The notes under the pieces were generated by a model that was not told where the DNA came from, ran no database searches, and saw nothing but the letters and a program-made list of their open reading frames with translations. Both the position numbers and the translations under genes were made by a program. 64,000 bases of DNA. Source: Diphasiastrum complanatum. Taxonomy: Eukaryota > Streptophyta > Lycopodiopsida > Lycopodiales > Lycopodiaceae. Of this stretch, positions 36,446 to 47,225 are shown piece after piece (position 1 is the stretch's first letter; each line of letters begins with the position of its first letter). The DNA lies in assembly GCA_029204225.1 (NCBI GenBank), contig CM055108.1, forward strand, positions 10,686,461 to 10,750,460, given 5' to 3'.

Positions 36446-37642
36446 GTTCGATCTCGCGAAGGTCTTGCTTATTCTGTTTCTGGTGGTTGGAGTCCAGCTG
36501 TGGAGCATAGGGTAGTGCCTACACAGCTTTACAGCTCTAGTACCCATCTTCTCAGTTGAGTGCAGTTATCTTTTTCAGCAAACTGTTCACCAACAAAAAA
36601 AATTATATTGTCAACTGTTTTCTTCTAGGGAACATTTGTAGCCGGAGGAGAAACCCGACTTGAGTCTATACCAAACTTCATTCAAGCAATAAAGAAAGTA
36701 TTGGCAGCAGTCATCCAGGATGCTCCAGACTCAGGTTTCTAATCTTAGTTAAATTTTAGCACCTCTCATATTAATTGCATCATTTATGGAATTCCAAGCC
36801 GTTTAAAGAAGAGTTTTCCTTGTGTAGATATTCACTTCACATGAGTTCTGATTTGATAGTTCTCTGTACAGACAGACTGGATCAGGCAAAAGCTGCAGCA
36901 CTCAACTCCTTTGTCTTCAATTTTTCAGACAGGTGAATAGGATCTGACATGCTTTTTGGTTAGTTTTCAGTGTCATTGCCTTCTCCATGTTCTGGCAATG
37001 TCTTGTGAAGATGGGGTTTTAGATTTAAGACCATATGAGGGGACGTTAAAAATGACCAAGGGTATGTGAAGAAAGTGACAGCAATAATGACCAGCTGGGT
37101 ACATTGATGAGATTGTTCTAGACGTTGCTGTGTACGGGCAAGTCTTTTGCTAATAATATGGACACTTTGATTGGACATGGTAGCTGGCTATTCAATGGCT
37201 CAGCTACTTTTAGAAAATAAAATTACTCAGAAGTTATAGCTTTAGAAACCTACTTGCTAGGATGGGTCTAAAGCCACATATCTCTTAAAGGGAAAAAGTT
37301 CCTGTTGGTGCTACAATGTACAAGACTTAATATAATTTATCAACTTAAAAGTTCTCTGTTGGTGTTTGTTCATGCTTTTCTTCCTCATTGGTTTATTGAT
37401 TTTGATGCAGTGGCTCTCAACTGGCTCGAGTGATGTCATATGAGCTTTTTGGCATTGATCAAAACTTTCTTTTCCAATACAAGAAAGGAGTAGAAGAAGT
37501 AACAAGAGATCAGATTCTACAGGCTGCTAAGAGACATCTCCATCCAAGTTCTCAACCAATTCTTGTAGTTACTGATGTCACAAAATTGGCACCTTTGTTC
37601 TCGTCTCTTGATGCACCTGTGATGCCATTGCTTGTGAAATAA
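36446..37642 (+). CDS. M16-family zinc metallopeptidase, four C-terminal exons
   Basis: Exons are 36446-36511, 36629-36734, 36872-36932 and 37411-37642. Every visible border is GT/AG and the phases match (0, 1, 2), giving a continuous 155-codon end with stop TAA at 37640. Key text: VRSREGLAYSVSGGW, then GTFVAGGETRLESIPNFIQA, DRLDQAKAAALNSFVFNFSD, QLARVMSYELFGIDQNFLFQ, and VEEVTRDQILQAAKRHLHPS with QPILVVTDV. The R..EGLAYSV block, the Y..FG..QNFL block and the VT...A...L.P...ILVV end are the C-terminal hallmarks of bacterial-type M16 (insulinase/PqqL-like) peptidases. The catalytic HXXEH N-terminal domain is not visible in the window. This is either a gene with large introns whose 5' exons I could not recognise, or a truncated copy. 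The intact frame and splice sites favour a real gene. Confidence 0.75.
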
Positions 37643-37960
37643 AATTTTCATCTTCTCGAGTGAGACAAACTTGCAGGCGAGAAATTTCAATGGAAGACTA
37701 CACACTGCTCTTAAGTGGTTAGTTGAAGCTTTTGTGATCAAAATTGCCCTATTTATGCTCAATCTGCTTTTGCATCTGTGAACTGTCTGAAAAGCCAATG
37801 ATAATATCCCACAAACGGCATATATCAAGAAAAATTCACTTTTTTGAGAAATGAATAGGATATATTCCTACCTCCACCTAGAGTATCAATGCCAACTTTT
37901 TCATGGAAATTAGTATTATGAAGAGCTTTAGTGTGCACTGCACATTGATGCCCATTCCTC
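37643..37960. other. Probable 3' UTR/downstream of the M16 gene
   Basis: Follows the stop codon. No further feature seen. Confidence 0.35.
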
Positions 37961-37964
37961 AGGA

Positions 37965-38440
37965 TTTTTCTTAGAACGGCTACAGAACCGTACCTTACGA
38001 ATGGCCGTTCCATTCCTAAGGTACAGTTTTAGGAATGGGGTTTTAGGAGCAGGATCCTGAAATCTGCACATTTGATCCTTAAAAGCGATCCTGAAAACGT
38101 GATAACCTTAAAACATAACATGATCCTGAAGGCTGAAATTATTTTGAAAACGTGAAAACGCAATCCTGAGATCATACTGAGAGCGTGGAAGATTGCCCCA
38201 AAAATGTGAAATCATCCTGAAAACATGAAATCATTTTGAGAACATGATGCTGAAGGCTGAAATTATTTTGAAAACGATCCAATCATTCCGAAAACGTGAA
38301 AACACGATCCTAAAATCATCTTGAAAATGCGAAATCATCCTGAGAACGCGATGCTGAAAATGGTGAAAATCATGTACCTGAGGAACCGTTCCTTAGGTAC
38401 TCTAGGAGCCGTACTTTTCTTGGAACTATGGCACTACAAT
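37965..38440. repeat. Minisatellite (AATCATCCTGAAAACGTG) flanked by CCTTAGGTAC motifs
   Basis: 38050-38360 is made of diverged ~19-bp units such as GATCCTGAAAACGTGATAAC and GAAATCATCCTGAAAACATG. The array is bordered by GTTCCATTCCTAAGGTACAG on the left (38008-38028) and GTTCCTTAGGTACTCTAGG on the right (38388-38406), partly palindromic and shared between the two sides. This suggests a bounded element rather than free slippage. Confidence 0.65.
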
Positions 38441-38543
38441 TTGATGTTGCAGTCAGCAATCAATTATTTGTTCTACCACAAATACTTAGAGAATTCTTTT
38501 TGTTATCATCAATTCCTGAAACATCAATTATGAGTGAATTGAT

Positions 38544-38544
<1 letters not shown>

Positions 38545-38628
<84 letters not shown>
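38545..38628. repeat. (GA)n microsatellite, ~84 bp
   Basis: Pure GA dinucleotides. Confidence 0.95.
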
Positions 38629-38629
<1 letters not shown>

Positions 38630-38899
38630 GATTTTTGTTGTCAAAAGGTTCATTAGACAAGAAATAACACAATCAAGTTAAAAATGTGTTGTTCATAATT
38701 TCTCAGCTCTCATAGAGTTCTAGAATAGCTTCTAGTTTGTTTGGTACAAGGCTCTCTAATGCGAATTTTTTTGTATATAAGAACTTAATCTATTTGCTTG
38801 AAGAGAGAAAAGAAGACAATTTCTAATGTTTGAACTCCATAATATCCCCACACTTAGCAATGTAGATCTTCTTTGGGTGTCTTTGAACACCTTCCATGC

Positions 38900-39835
38900 T
38901 CCACTTTGAGTTTATAAGAACAAATAAAAGTAGTCTCTATGGAAAGGAGGTAGGTGCATATGAATATGCTTGTGATCTGTTTGCATCCATATGATGATTT
39001 TTTTCTTGATTTTTCGTACATGCTTTCTACTCATGACAACAACCACAATATCTACACTCTTAGATAGTCTTTTTTTATATCCCATTTTTTGAGCAATTTT
39101 ATAAACAATCATAACAATGTTTTCTAGTTTCTTTTCTAACATACAAAACCTTTTGATGTAAGAGATACCAATTAGTAGTGCCTCACCTTCATTGGTAAGC
39201 ATCTCAATCTTTTTAAGCACCATTGGATGGGGTAGTTGATTTTTGCACCTAATTTCTCTTTTAAAGAGCATTTATTAACTTGTTCAGCCTTCTCCCATAA
39301 ATCATTTATAAGGCTTGCCTCCCATTATATCAATACTAGAAGAATAACAATGCTAAAATCCTTCCATCTCAAAGACTAGTTGTATAGGTCAACTTTTTAA
39401 CAGCTAATGAGAAGTACCTTCATAGACCGTCCACATGTTAATTATTTATCCATAAATTTGTGCCATCTATAATTTCTTTTTAGATTCTATACCAAGATAG
39501 CTGTAGTCATCCACAAATTCAAGTTTTCTATCATTTATGCATAAATCTTTACATTTTTTGGTATTGATTGACATGCACTTTGTTTTGTCAATATTTGTCT
39601 TCATTCCTATTTTTGACATGAATTGTGAAGAATTTGGATTATTTTTGTAGTCCTTTATGAACTATTCTCATTGGAATTATGTCACCTACAAATAGTAGCT
39701 ATGGAACAATCTACACACCTATTGATGTTGGCACTCTTCTATATAGATTTTTACTTCAAGAAAGATATTAATAATAGTAGGTGATAGGGGACACTCTTGG
39801 TGAATTTCTACATTGCTCTCATGGTTGTTGCAAAT
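38900..39835 (-). pseudogene. LINE type B reverse transcriptase remnant
   Basis: In minus orientation from 39835: IHQECPLSPTIINIFLE (the QGCPLSPTLFN block), then FVGDIIPMRIVHKGLQK at the position of the YADD active-site block with a substituted centre. Next come MSKIGMKTNIDKTKCMSINT and DRKLEFVDDYSYLGIES (the KT..M and LE.V..Y.YLG blocks). Beyond, to 38900, frames are lysine-rich (MLFKREIRCKNQLPHPMVLK...) and fit a decayed C-terminal region. It differs from the zinc-knuckle LINE next to it. Stops, frameshifts and the lost active-site Asp mark it as dead. Confidence 0.75.
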
Positions 39836-39858
39836 CTCCGTAAAAGGAAAGCTCAATT

Positions 39859-40560
39859 TATAGAGAGAGAGAGAGAGAGAGTTCTATCAATGTCTTTTCC
39901 ATGCCAAAAGGCATATAGGACTAGTAATTGTACATGTCAAGTGTGTGGTAACAGTGGGAGCGTAATTGTACATGTCAAGTGTGTGGTAATAGTGGGAGCG
40001 TATGAAACGTCTCCGAAACAATAATAGAAACAGAATAATATATCTAAATGCTATGAACTTAAATAAGATGTGATACGAGCTGCAACATGGGGAAACTCTG
40101 ATAGCTGTTGACGTCATCTAAGAGGATGAGATGTTTGTCTCATGATAGTCGAATAGCTCGGGCTGCAACATGACTATGAGTGGTTCGTTGTCTCATCTCT
40201 ATGAACATGTATCACAGAGAAATAAGATGACTCTATTAAGCTATCTGACATAGTTCTCGTCACAGTAGGAACATGTCTTGTATCATAAATGTCACACAAC
40301 GGGAGTCCTCATATGCTAGGAGTGACCGTAGTGTGGTGAGCATGTCGTGAAACAGACAAAACTATTTCACTCAAATCTCATAATATACATGGCATCTAAA
40401 GATAAAATGCTCTTTGGATTCCACCTAATGTAAAGAGCATAATTGGCAAATCGGCTTCTCATCTTTTGGAATATTCTGGAAATGTGGCAAAACTGGGAAC
40501 CTTGCTATGTCTACCTCAATGAAGGGTTTGGTAATAGCTGGGCTTAAACCCCAACTGTCG
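39859..40560 (-). pseudogene. LINE type A C-terminus, 3' UTR, stem-loop and (CT)n tail
   Basis: 40500-40370 (minus) reads [18 protein letters not shown], a stop, then EHFIFRCHVYYEI, the same Cys/His block as at 11.6 kb. Downstream, two 38-bp tandem copies of the 3' UTR segment AATTGTACATGTCAAGTGTG occur (39926-40001). Then come the hairpin ATGCCTTTTGGCAT and a (CT)10 tail at 39880-39859. The 3' UTR plus tail match 7140-7260. Decayed coding probably continues to about 41280. Confidence 0.7.
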
Positions 40561-41290
40561 TCTCCATGTACGATCAAAATATATCCGACATAAAAAGCAT
40601 TGATATAATGGTGAGTACTTATGGGAAGCTATGTAATGTTTCTTGGTTTCCAAGGAAAGCTCGAACTTGAGACCAAAGAAACTTTGGATGTCAAGATAAC
40701 CAATTGAGCCAACAACCTTAATATGAAGCTATGTAATGGAGATATCAAATGACTCAAGAAGGAGGTGCGATGCTTGAGAAAACCATGATAGCCAATAGTC
40801 TTAATCATGAAGATAATGTGAAGAAACAAGTGCTATCTATGTATATCTCCCAGCTGCATCTGGAAGTGCTTGAACTCTCTGAGTATATGCAATGAGCTGA
40901 AAGCTGCATCTATCTGTATAGGTAGACCAACAATCTCGGCAAGGAGGACCTCGTGTGAAATAGAGGGCTTCGTCCGAATCATAGGAGCTAACATGGTAGA
41001 TTGTTACGTACCCATAAGGGCAAGCAACAACTTATTTGGAGTGACGGTCTCATTTATGAAACAAAACGCTGGTCTTGAGCTATGGTCTTTTGAGTGCCAC
41101 ATGTCAATGTCATGGACTGCGTCAATGTGCACAATTGACGTGTGTTGTTGGTCATGCGTGACTCCTATGATCGAAGATGACACCTGGACTATGTATATAG
41201 AGGTGGATCTCCATGAGTTTGTCATTCATTTTCTCTTCCACTGGTGGTCAAGTCAAGACGATTATCTAGGCCTCAAGATGTAGGTAAGCA
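40560..41290 (-). pseudogene. Probable upstream part of the type A LINE
   Basis: Decayed minus-strand frames are compatible with the linker between RT and the zinc knuckle (SIGYLDIQSFFGLKFEL, ASHKYSPLYQCFLCRIYF). There is no unambiguous motif, so the assignment rests mainly on continuity. Confidence 0.35.
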
Positions 41291-41299
41291 AGGGTTGAG

Positions 41300-41500
41300 G
41301 GTACGGTATGGTAGTATGAGACACCATGGCTTATCGAAGATCCGAGCTTGCTTGATGGTGGTCTATAGCTCCAATGCACAAGGGAGATGTGGCAGTACCT
41401 CTATGGATGGGCGGTAACATAGCGTTCATCACCTGATTGTGTCTTAACAATGACCGGATCGACGATGGGAATTCTTACATTTGGTATCGGAGCCACCAAT
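41300..41500 (+). other. LTR end and degenerate PBS
   Basis: TTGGTATCGGAGCCACC at 41480-41496 is one base off the initiator tRNA-Met PBS TTGGTATCAGAGCC and follows a possible LTR end (GGGAATTCTTACA). The element body to its right is not recognisable. Confidence 0.45.
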
Positions 41501-42700
41501 CATTGTCTATAAGGTGCAATCGCTTCAATTAAGTTACGGTTGATTTAAACTTATTGTTGATGTATTTGAAAAGCTTAGTTTTCATCGTGGGATCATTGTG
41601 AATAACTTTGTTTTTAATTTCGTTCAATTTCGACATCTTTTGGATAGAGAACAAGCTTCATATGTTAGCTAAAGGGGTTGATTTTATTAGGGTTTCTGGT
41701 TTCTGGTAGTCGATGTTTGCTGCAGATTTTCTTTAAACCGTGTCTGTTTTCTGTCTGTTGGTTATTGGACGTAGACTCAGCAAACAAGTTTTGTATTTTG
41801 AGCTGATTCTGAGACAGCCCAATATTCCTAGCTTTCGAATTTTTTGGGAGCGTTAAAAGAAATTATGGGCTCGCGCGGTTGTACAGACGCCTGGCGGGAG
41901 AAGGTTGTGCAGTATATAGGAGGGGGGATTGGGCGCAAGCAGCTGCAAGTGTGCCTGTGGCCCGCTATGGTTTGTTAGTGAGGAGGAAGGAAGGGTACTA
42001 ACATCTCTCCCCTCACCTTGCTATCAATTTTGTACTTTTTAGAAAGTACAAAGGCTTTCAAGTTTTGAAACATGAAACTTTACAAAAGTTTTAAGTTCTT
42101 AAAACTTAAGTTTGTTAAAGTTTGAAGATATTACACAAAGTTTTGTGACTTTGTGAAATCAAGTTATAAACCTATTTTTGAAGTTTTTTGAGTTTTATAA
42201 ACTAGTAAATCTCTAGTTATGGCACTAGCCCAAAGTAGTTGCGCATTGATTCCTTCTATACGCCAATGGCAAGGAGGTGGAAAGGGGTTGAGTGTGGTGA
42301 ACCTCAAAATAAGATTGGCATCCATGCTCTTAACTAGCCCAAGTTTCTCTCACCGTAAGAATGGATGACCAATTTGGACTTTGGGTGGGATCTCGATGCA
42401 TTTTATCATGAGCCTATCAATTCGTCAGATCTTATGATCATATTGACCACCCACTATGCTAATTATATCAAGTTCCTTGCGAGTTGTGCCTACAAGGTGG
42501 ATGATTTCCTCCAGGCCATTGTGTTCGATCCAAATCTATCACTCATTGAAGCTCTATGTTCACAAAGGTGATTTTGCTAGTTCTCCAATCATGAACTATT
42601 TGTGCAACTCACAACCAAGGGCGATCCAACAAAATCCGATAGGCAATTGATGTTTCAAGAATATCCATCACCACAAATGTGATAACAAATTGTACCCCGA
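41500..42700. other. Unassigned, probably retroelement leader
   Basis: AT-rich. A run of AAGTTTTGAAA-like repeats lies at 42060-42190. The short frame at 42365-42571 has no recognised domain. Confidence 0.3.
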
Positions 42701-42749
42701 CTATCTTCACGAGTATGTCTTCTACAATTTTCTTAATTCACACACAGGC

Positions 42750-44650
42750 TTGATGTGCTAGCTTGATAGCAAACTTGGCAACTGTCAAAGCCTTGTAGAC
42801 TCCATTTCTCGTACAACGTTGTGGAGATAGGGTTGATACATGATCTTCCATCTACGACAACATCTTCTTTTCCATAGAGTTTGTGCTTGATTTGAAGAGT
42901 AATATTGTGTTTCTCACTCTCCCAAGCCGCTCATATGTTCAAAACGTTGTTGGCTTTCTCGAATCCGGTGCAAAATATTGGTTCTCTAGAAGGTGTATTT
43001 GGTTCGGTGTTCAACCAATATGACAAGACACCCTTTGCTTGAGGTGCAAGTCAAAGGAACTCTCCAATAGAAATGTTTATTTTTCTAGAAAAAATGCTTG
43101 TCAACAATTCCATCCTTGGAGCTTCAAATTCTGCCATATGGAATGGTTCTTCCCGATGGTGTAATCAAGCATTAACATTTGATCTTTATGATGAACCTAG
43201 CTCTTTGTGCTCTCTTGTTGGTGAAGGGGCTTGAGGAAGAGTTGGTTGTTCTGCAACTTTAGCAACTTCCTTAGTCTGTGCTTCTTGTATTCAATGTTTG
43301 ATCTTTTGATAATATCATTATTCTTTCCTTGCATTAGGATAGGATAGATCCGCTCTTCCTAATGTTGGGGGTTGATCTGTTGGCACTAATACAGAATGTG
43401 GTGAAGATGGAGCTACCTCTTTGCATTTTTGTGCTCGCATAACTGCTAATAGTGAAATATTTGGATAAGGAGGTCTCCTTGTATGTTGATTGGACTGTAG
43501 TCCAGTACAAAGGTGCGCTTTTGCTGGCTTTCAAATGGACAATTCTTGTAGTAGTGTCCATATCCACACTTGGGATAGGAGGGCATACAAACTCATTTGT
43601 TTGGACATTCAACAGTCTTGTTTCCTTCTCTACATTCATAACATCCATACAATCAGCCCCCTTGGCATTGTGGTTGTGTAGGATATGTGGCGTAATACTC
43701 ATTAATGGCAGGATCGACGAAATTTTAAGCAGTTCCATATCATTGTTGCATTTCCTGTTGGAAAAATGTTTCAGCTTCCGCCATCATGAGGTTCACTTAG
43801 GTTGCTTGAGGATTATTTGGCCCTAGTGGTGCTGATAGTGTCATTCTCTATTGTTGAGGGGCTGGTCCAAGCATTGGTGTTGCATTAGGTGCGTTAGGTA
43901 AGCATAAGAGGTCTGAAACTGAGGTCTCTTGTATTGTATGATCCTTGCATTATATAGAAAATAAATAGTGTCATGCAAGGATGCATTGCACAGGTGGTAG
44001 TATTTGTGTATCAACTTCAAGTTCTACTTCAGTATTAGACACTCTTCTGAAGTGTGGTTCTAGGTACATAGGGAACACCAAATATTGTCACGTCAATGAT
44101 ATTGTCATTGATACGACTTCGATTGTGGTACTGTAGTATTTTGAATGGCCTTGCGTTTTTTGTCAAACTAGATCGTGAGCTATTCCATCTATTGCTTATG
44201 AAGTTTCGTGATCTATTTCATCAGCAATTCATTGGATAGGCTTGTTGAAGTTGAGGTTGATGCAATAGGAAGAGTTGAGAGATGAAGAGTTATAGTTCCT
44301 GTTGTGGAATCATCATTTGATCCCTCATCCTCTTCCCTCATTGCATCTTCCACAGTCTCGTGCAATGTGGCATACTGCTCCCATCTTTTCAACTTCCGTC
44401 GGATGCTTTTGGGTAGTCTCTCTAGAAACCACATTATGATCGCATAATCGGGAGTCAGCTCTGCATTTCACTTGGATCACAGGGGTCTAATATGTTCAAT
44501 GTAATATGTGACTCTTTCTCCTTTTCCCATTTTGATTTTGCTAGGCAGGAGGATGGATCTTCTAAAAATTTTGTGGCTTAAATCCAGTGATTTGAGTCGC
44601 TTTTTCCACTTCCCAATATGTTCGTTTTGCACTGTCTGGTTGTAGTGGGT
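42750..44650 (-). pseudogene. Ty3/gypsy gag-protease remnant
   Basis: 44440-44213 reads WFLERLPKSIRRKLKRWEQY, ATLHETVEDAMREEDEGS, the end of a capsid domain. 43740-43330 holds decayed nucleocapsid text (VCPPIPSVDMDTTTRIVHL). 42960-42780 holds QIKHKLYGKEDVVVDGRSCI and STTLYEKWSLQGFDSCQV, resembling the retropepsin active-site region with DGRS in place of the usual DGGS/DTGA. Many stops and frameshifts. RT and integrase are not found here. A separate retroelement LTR abuts on the right. Confidence 0.55.
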
Positions 44651-45248
44651 TTATTTCCTATCCTATCCTCAACCCAAGATCCAAGCACTCAAGCATCAAG
44701 GAGATGAAGTTAGTTGTCACGCATAGGTTCGACCCTGTGAGAGCGATAACATATCGCAGAATTTAGCATGTATGAAAGATCCACATCTAACTCTAACATC
44801 CATTAACCCTAAGATTCACCATGATAATAGCTTACTCCTTCTCTCTCTCCTTTTCTCTCTCACAAAAAGCATAAGAAATATAAATCCCAATAATATTCAA
44901 ATCCAACAATTAGGAGGGCCTTGGCCTCAAAATCCTATTGGCCCATTTCTACCTCCCTAACTATTCAAACTTAAAAAAAGAGTGGGAACCCATTCAAAAA
45001 TTGGAGGGAACCAATTTGAATTTGAATTTGAACGAATTTTGGTGGGAGTCCCAACTTTATTCAGTAACTTGACATTTAGACCTACGACATTAAAAGTCCC
45101 GCAAAAAGACCTAAAGTCCTTTTATTTACTTTCTGATTATCAAATAACTACGTGATCATTGGGTTGGACTTACACACGTAGGGTGCCAAATCCCTCTCAC
45201 TTATTAACTAGGGTTAGGGTTGCCTTGGGATCCGCAAACCCTCCAACA
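44641..45248 (-). repeat. Gypsy-type 3' LTR, copy 2 of the dispersed family
   Basis: Starts TGTTGGAGGGTTTGC at 45248 after the PPT GGTGGGGGATAC and ends near TAAACCCACTACA. It is collinear with 21181-21861 over most of its length. Confidence 0.65.
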
Positions 45249-45289
45249 GTATCCCCCACCAAAACTGGTGGCGGTCCCACGACACCTCA

Positions 45290-46665
45290 CAAGATTATTT
45301 ATTTTGGTCTTTGATTAGCCTCGCGTCGAACTTTGATCAAATAATGTTGCACCTTCTCCATGACGTCGAGTCAGGCAATGTTGAAATCCAAATTGTGCGG
45401 TAAAAAGCACTTATGCGCTCCGGCGATCCATTTTAACGTTGTCCAAGCTGTAAAATTTCCATGAGCCACCCATCATCGCGACATGAAAGTAGAATCTTGC
45501 TATGGGCAGCTGATCTTTAACGTTGTTGGACGCCATTGGTTTATTTGGATCGAATGCCAACGTAGGAAGGCAATCATCCCATCGAGTAGCAACGGATGCC
45601 ATCAAGGTCAAGTCTTTTGCAAAAGGCGTCGATTGTCTAATGGTCGGATCAGGAGAAAACATGTACTCCCACTGGTATGCTTGTAGCACTCTGCGAAAAT
45701 CCACTGAAATTGTCCAGTTGAAAGGCTGGTGGATAATTGCCCAATTTGATATATGGATTGTGATTTTATCCATGGCCACCCCCAAATCTTTCCACTTATT
45801 ACAACGTGGCATCAAAACATAATAGCACGGATCCACTCGTAGTTGGCGAGGACTTGCAACATAACTCCTTATAGAATCAGGAGTTTTCTCAAAAACTATA
45901 ACTCTCTAGGCCAGTTGCTTTCCCAAAGCTGGTAGCTTATCTATTTCTTTCTCGGCCTCAATCTCGGAGGTTTTGAACTTTATGACCCAACCACCACGCG
46001 AGGACTCATGCAGGTGTTGCTGCAAAAAGCTTTTGATTTGGTCCTCGACGCTGATGGGCCTTTGAAATAATGGTCTGGTCCCTGATGTGGATGGACCTGT
46101 TTGTGCTACTTGTGGAGCTGGTAGGACCTCTTCAACCTCTGGCGCATCTCTCTGATCCATTCTTGAATCCATAGCCATGTCCAATTTTGTCTGATCATGT
46201 TGTTGAGGCGAGAATTGTGGCATGACCAAAACTTCAAGTTGTGGATTTGACTCTAAATCCTAGGAGTCAGTCTTCTCATAATTTTTGATGATTTCTTTGG
46301 CCTTTGCCAGCTCTATCGAGGCCGTGCCTTTAAATTTGTCGAATCAGCTCTGAAATCCTTGCAAGGCCACTTGATAGGTTTCAACTTTTTTGAACAAATA
46401 GCTTATTTCCATCAGTGTGACCAGATGATCAGGAAGTGTTTGAAGATACGTATCACTCTCAAGGGTAGTCGCATCCAATTCACCTTGCAAACGTGTGAGA
46501 TCCTGCTCAGCCATTTGTAATTGTCCTTGTAATAGTAGTACTTGCTGTTTTGCATCCTGCACAATTCGATCTACCTGGTCCTGAGCGGTTGTCAATGTAT
46601 TATGGAGTTGCGCCACGTAATCCTCTAGGCGATCTGTTGTTTGTTGTGCTTTCTTCTTCTCAGCT
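45290..46665 (-). pseudogene. Unclassified retroelement reading frame, copy 2 (coiled-coil start)
   Basis: Reading leftward from 46665, almost one frame with few stops. 46616-46344: a heptad-rich coiled-coil (LHNTLTTAQDQVDRIVQDAK...). 46229-45906: a Pro/Ser linker (EVLPAPQVAQTGPSTSGTRP) and SFLQQHLHESSRGGWVIKF. 45836-45411: YYVLMPRCNKWKDLGVAMDK, SNWAIIHQPFNWTISVDFRR, WEYMFSPDPTIRQS, LPIARFYFHVAMMGGSW. A frameshift leads to HKCFLPHNLDFN and MEKVQHYLIKVRREANQRPK next to the PPT. The C-terminal part matches 21.9-22.4 kb. No zinc knuckle, RT or integrase motif is seen. I do not recognise the family: an extra 3' ORF of a gypsy element or the sole protein of a non-autonomous element are both possible. 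Confidence 0.55.
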
Positions 46666-46774
46666 TAATGAATGGGTTCGTAGTGTATTAGTGACTTGAT
46701 TAATATTGTGAATCATAGTTGATCTAAATATTCATTTTACGTTTGTGAAATGATTGTAAGAGGTTAGTTGCTAT

Positions 46775-47225
46775 GTAGTACTATATGCCATACATAGTAT
46801 ATTTGCAGTTCTTGTCATAATCTCCACACTGAAGTAAGAGTTCGTATCATGAAATTCTAGCTTTTTTCTATTTTTTAGCAATGTCAAAATCCGGACACAT
46901 TTAAAATCCATCGGATTTCGAAAGAAAAAAAAAGTGCCAGATTTTGACGGCCACGTGGCAAAACAAAAAAATGGAATTTGTTTTTTAATGGAATTTTTTT
47001 TTTGTCGGAATCCGACGTCCACGTGGCCTGTTTTCCGATAAATGTTTTTACTGGCCGATTGCTGGTTTTGGGCTTGTCTTCATATTCCGACGGATTTTAA
47101 ATGCGACAGATTTTGACGACCCTATTGTGATGCATTTTTCAACGCTCGCGTCGATTCAAAAAAAATCAAAACGTGATTTCACGTCGGAAATCCCATTGGA
47201 AATCGCAGCAATTCTTGTAGTATAC
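46775..47225 (-). mobile_element. CACTA-like element end
   Basis: Repeated motifs typical of CACTA subterminal regions occur on both strands: CAGATTTTGACGGCCACGTGG, GAATCCGACGTCCACGTGG, TTCCGACGGATTTTAAATGCG, CAGATTTTGACGACC. The right edge reads TACTACAAGAATTGC on the minus strand, one base from the CACTACAAGAA terminus, and interrupts a Helitron helicase frame exactly there. The other end was not found. Confidence 0.45.
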
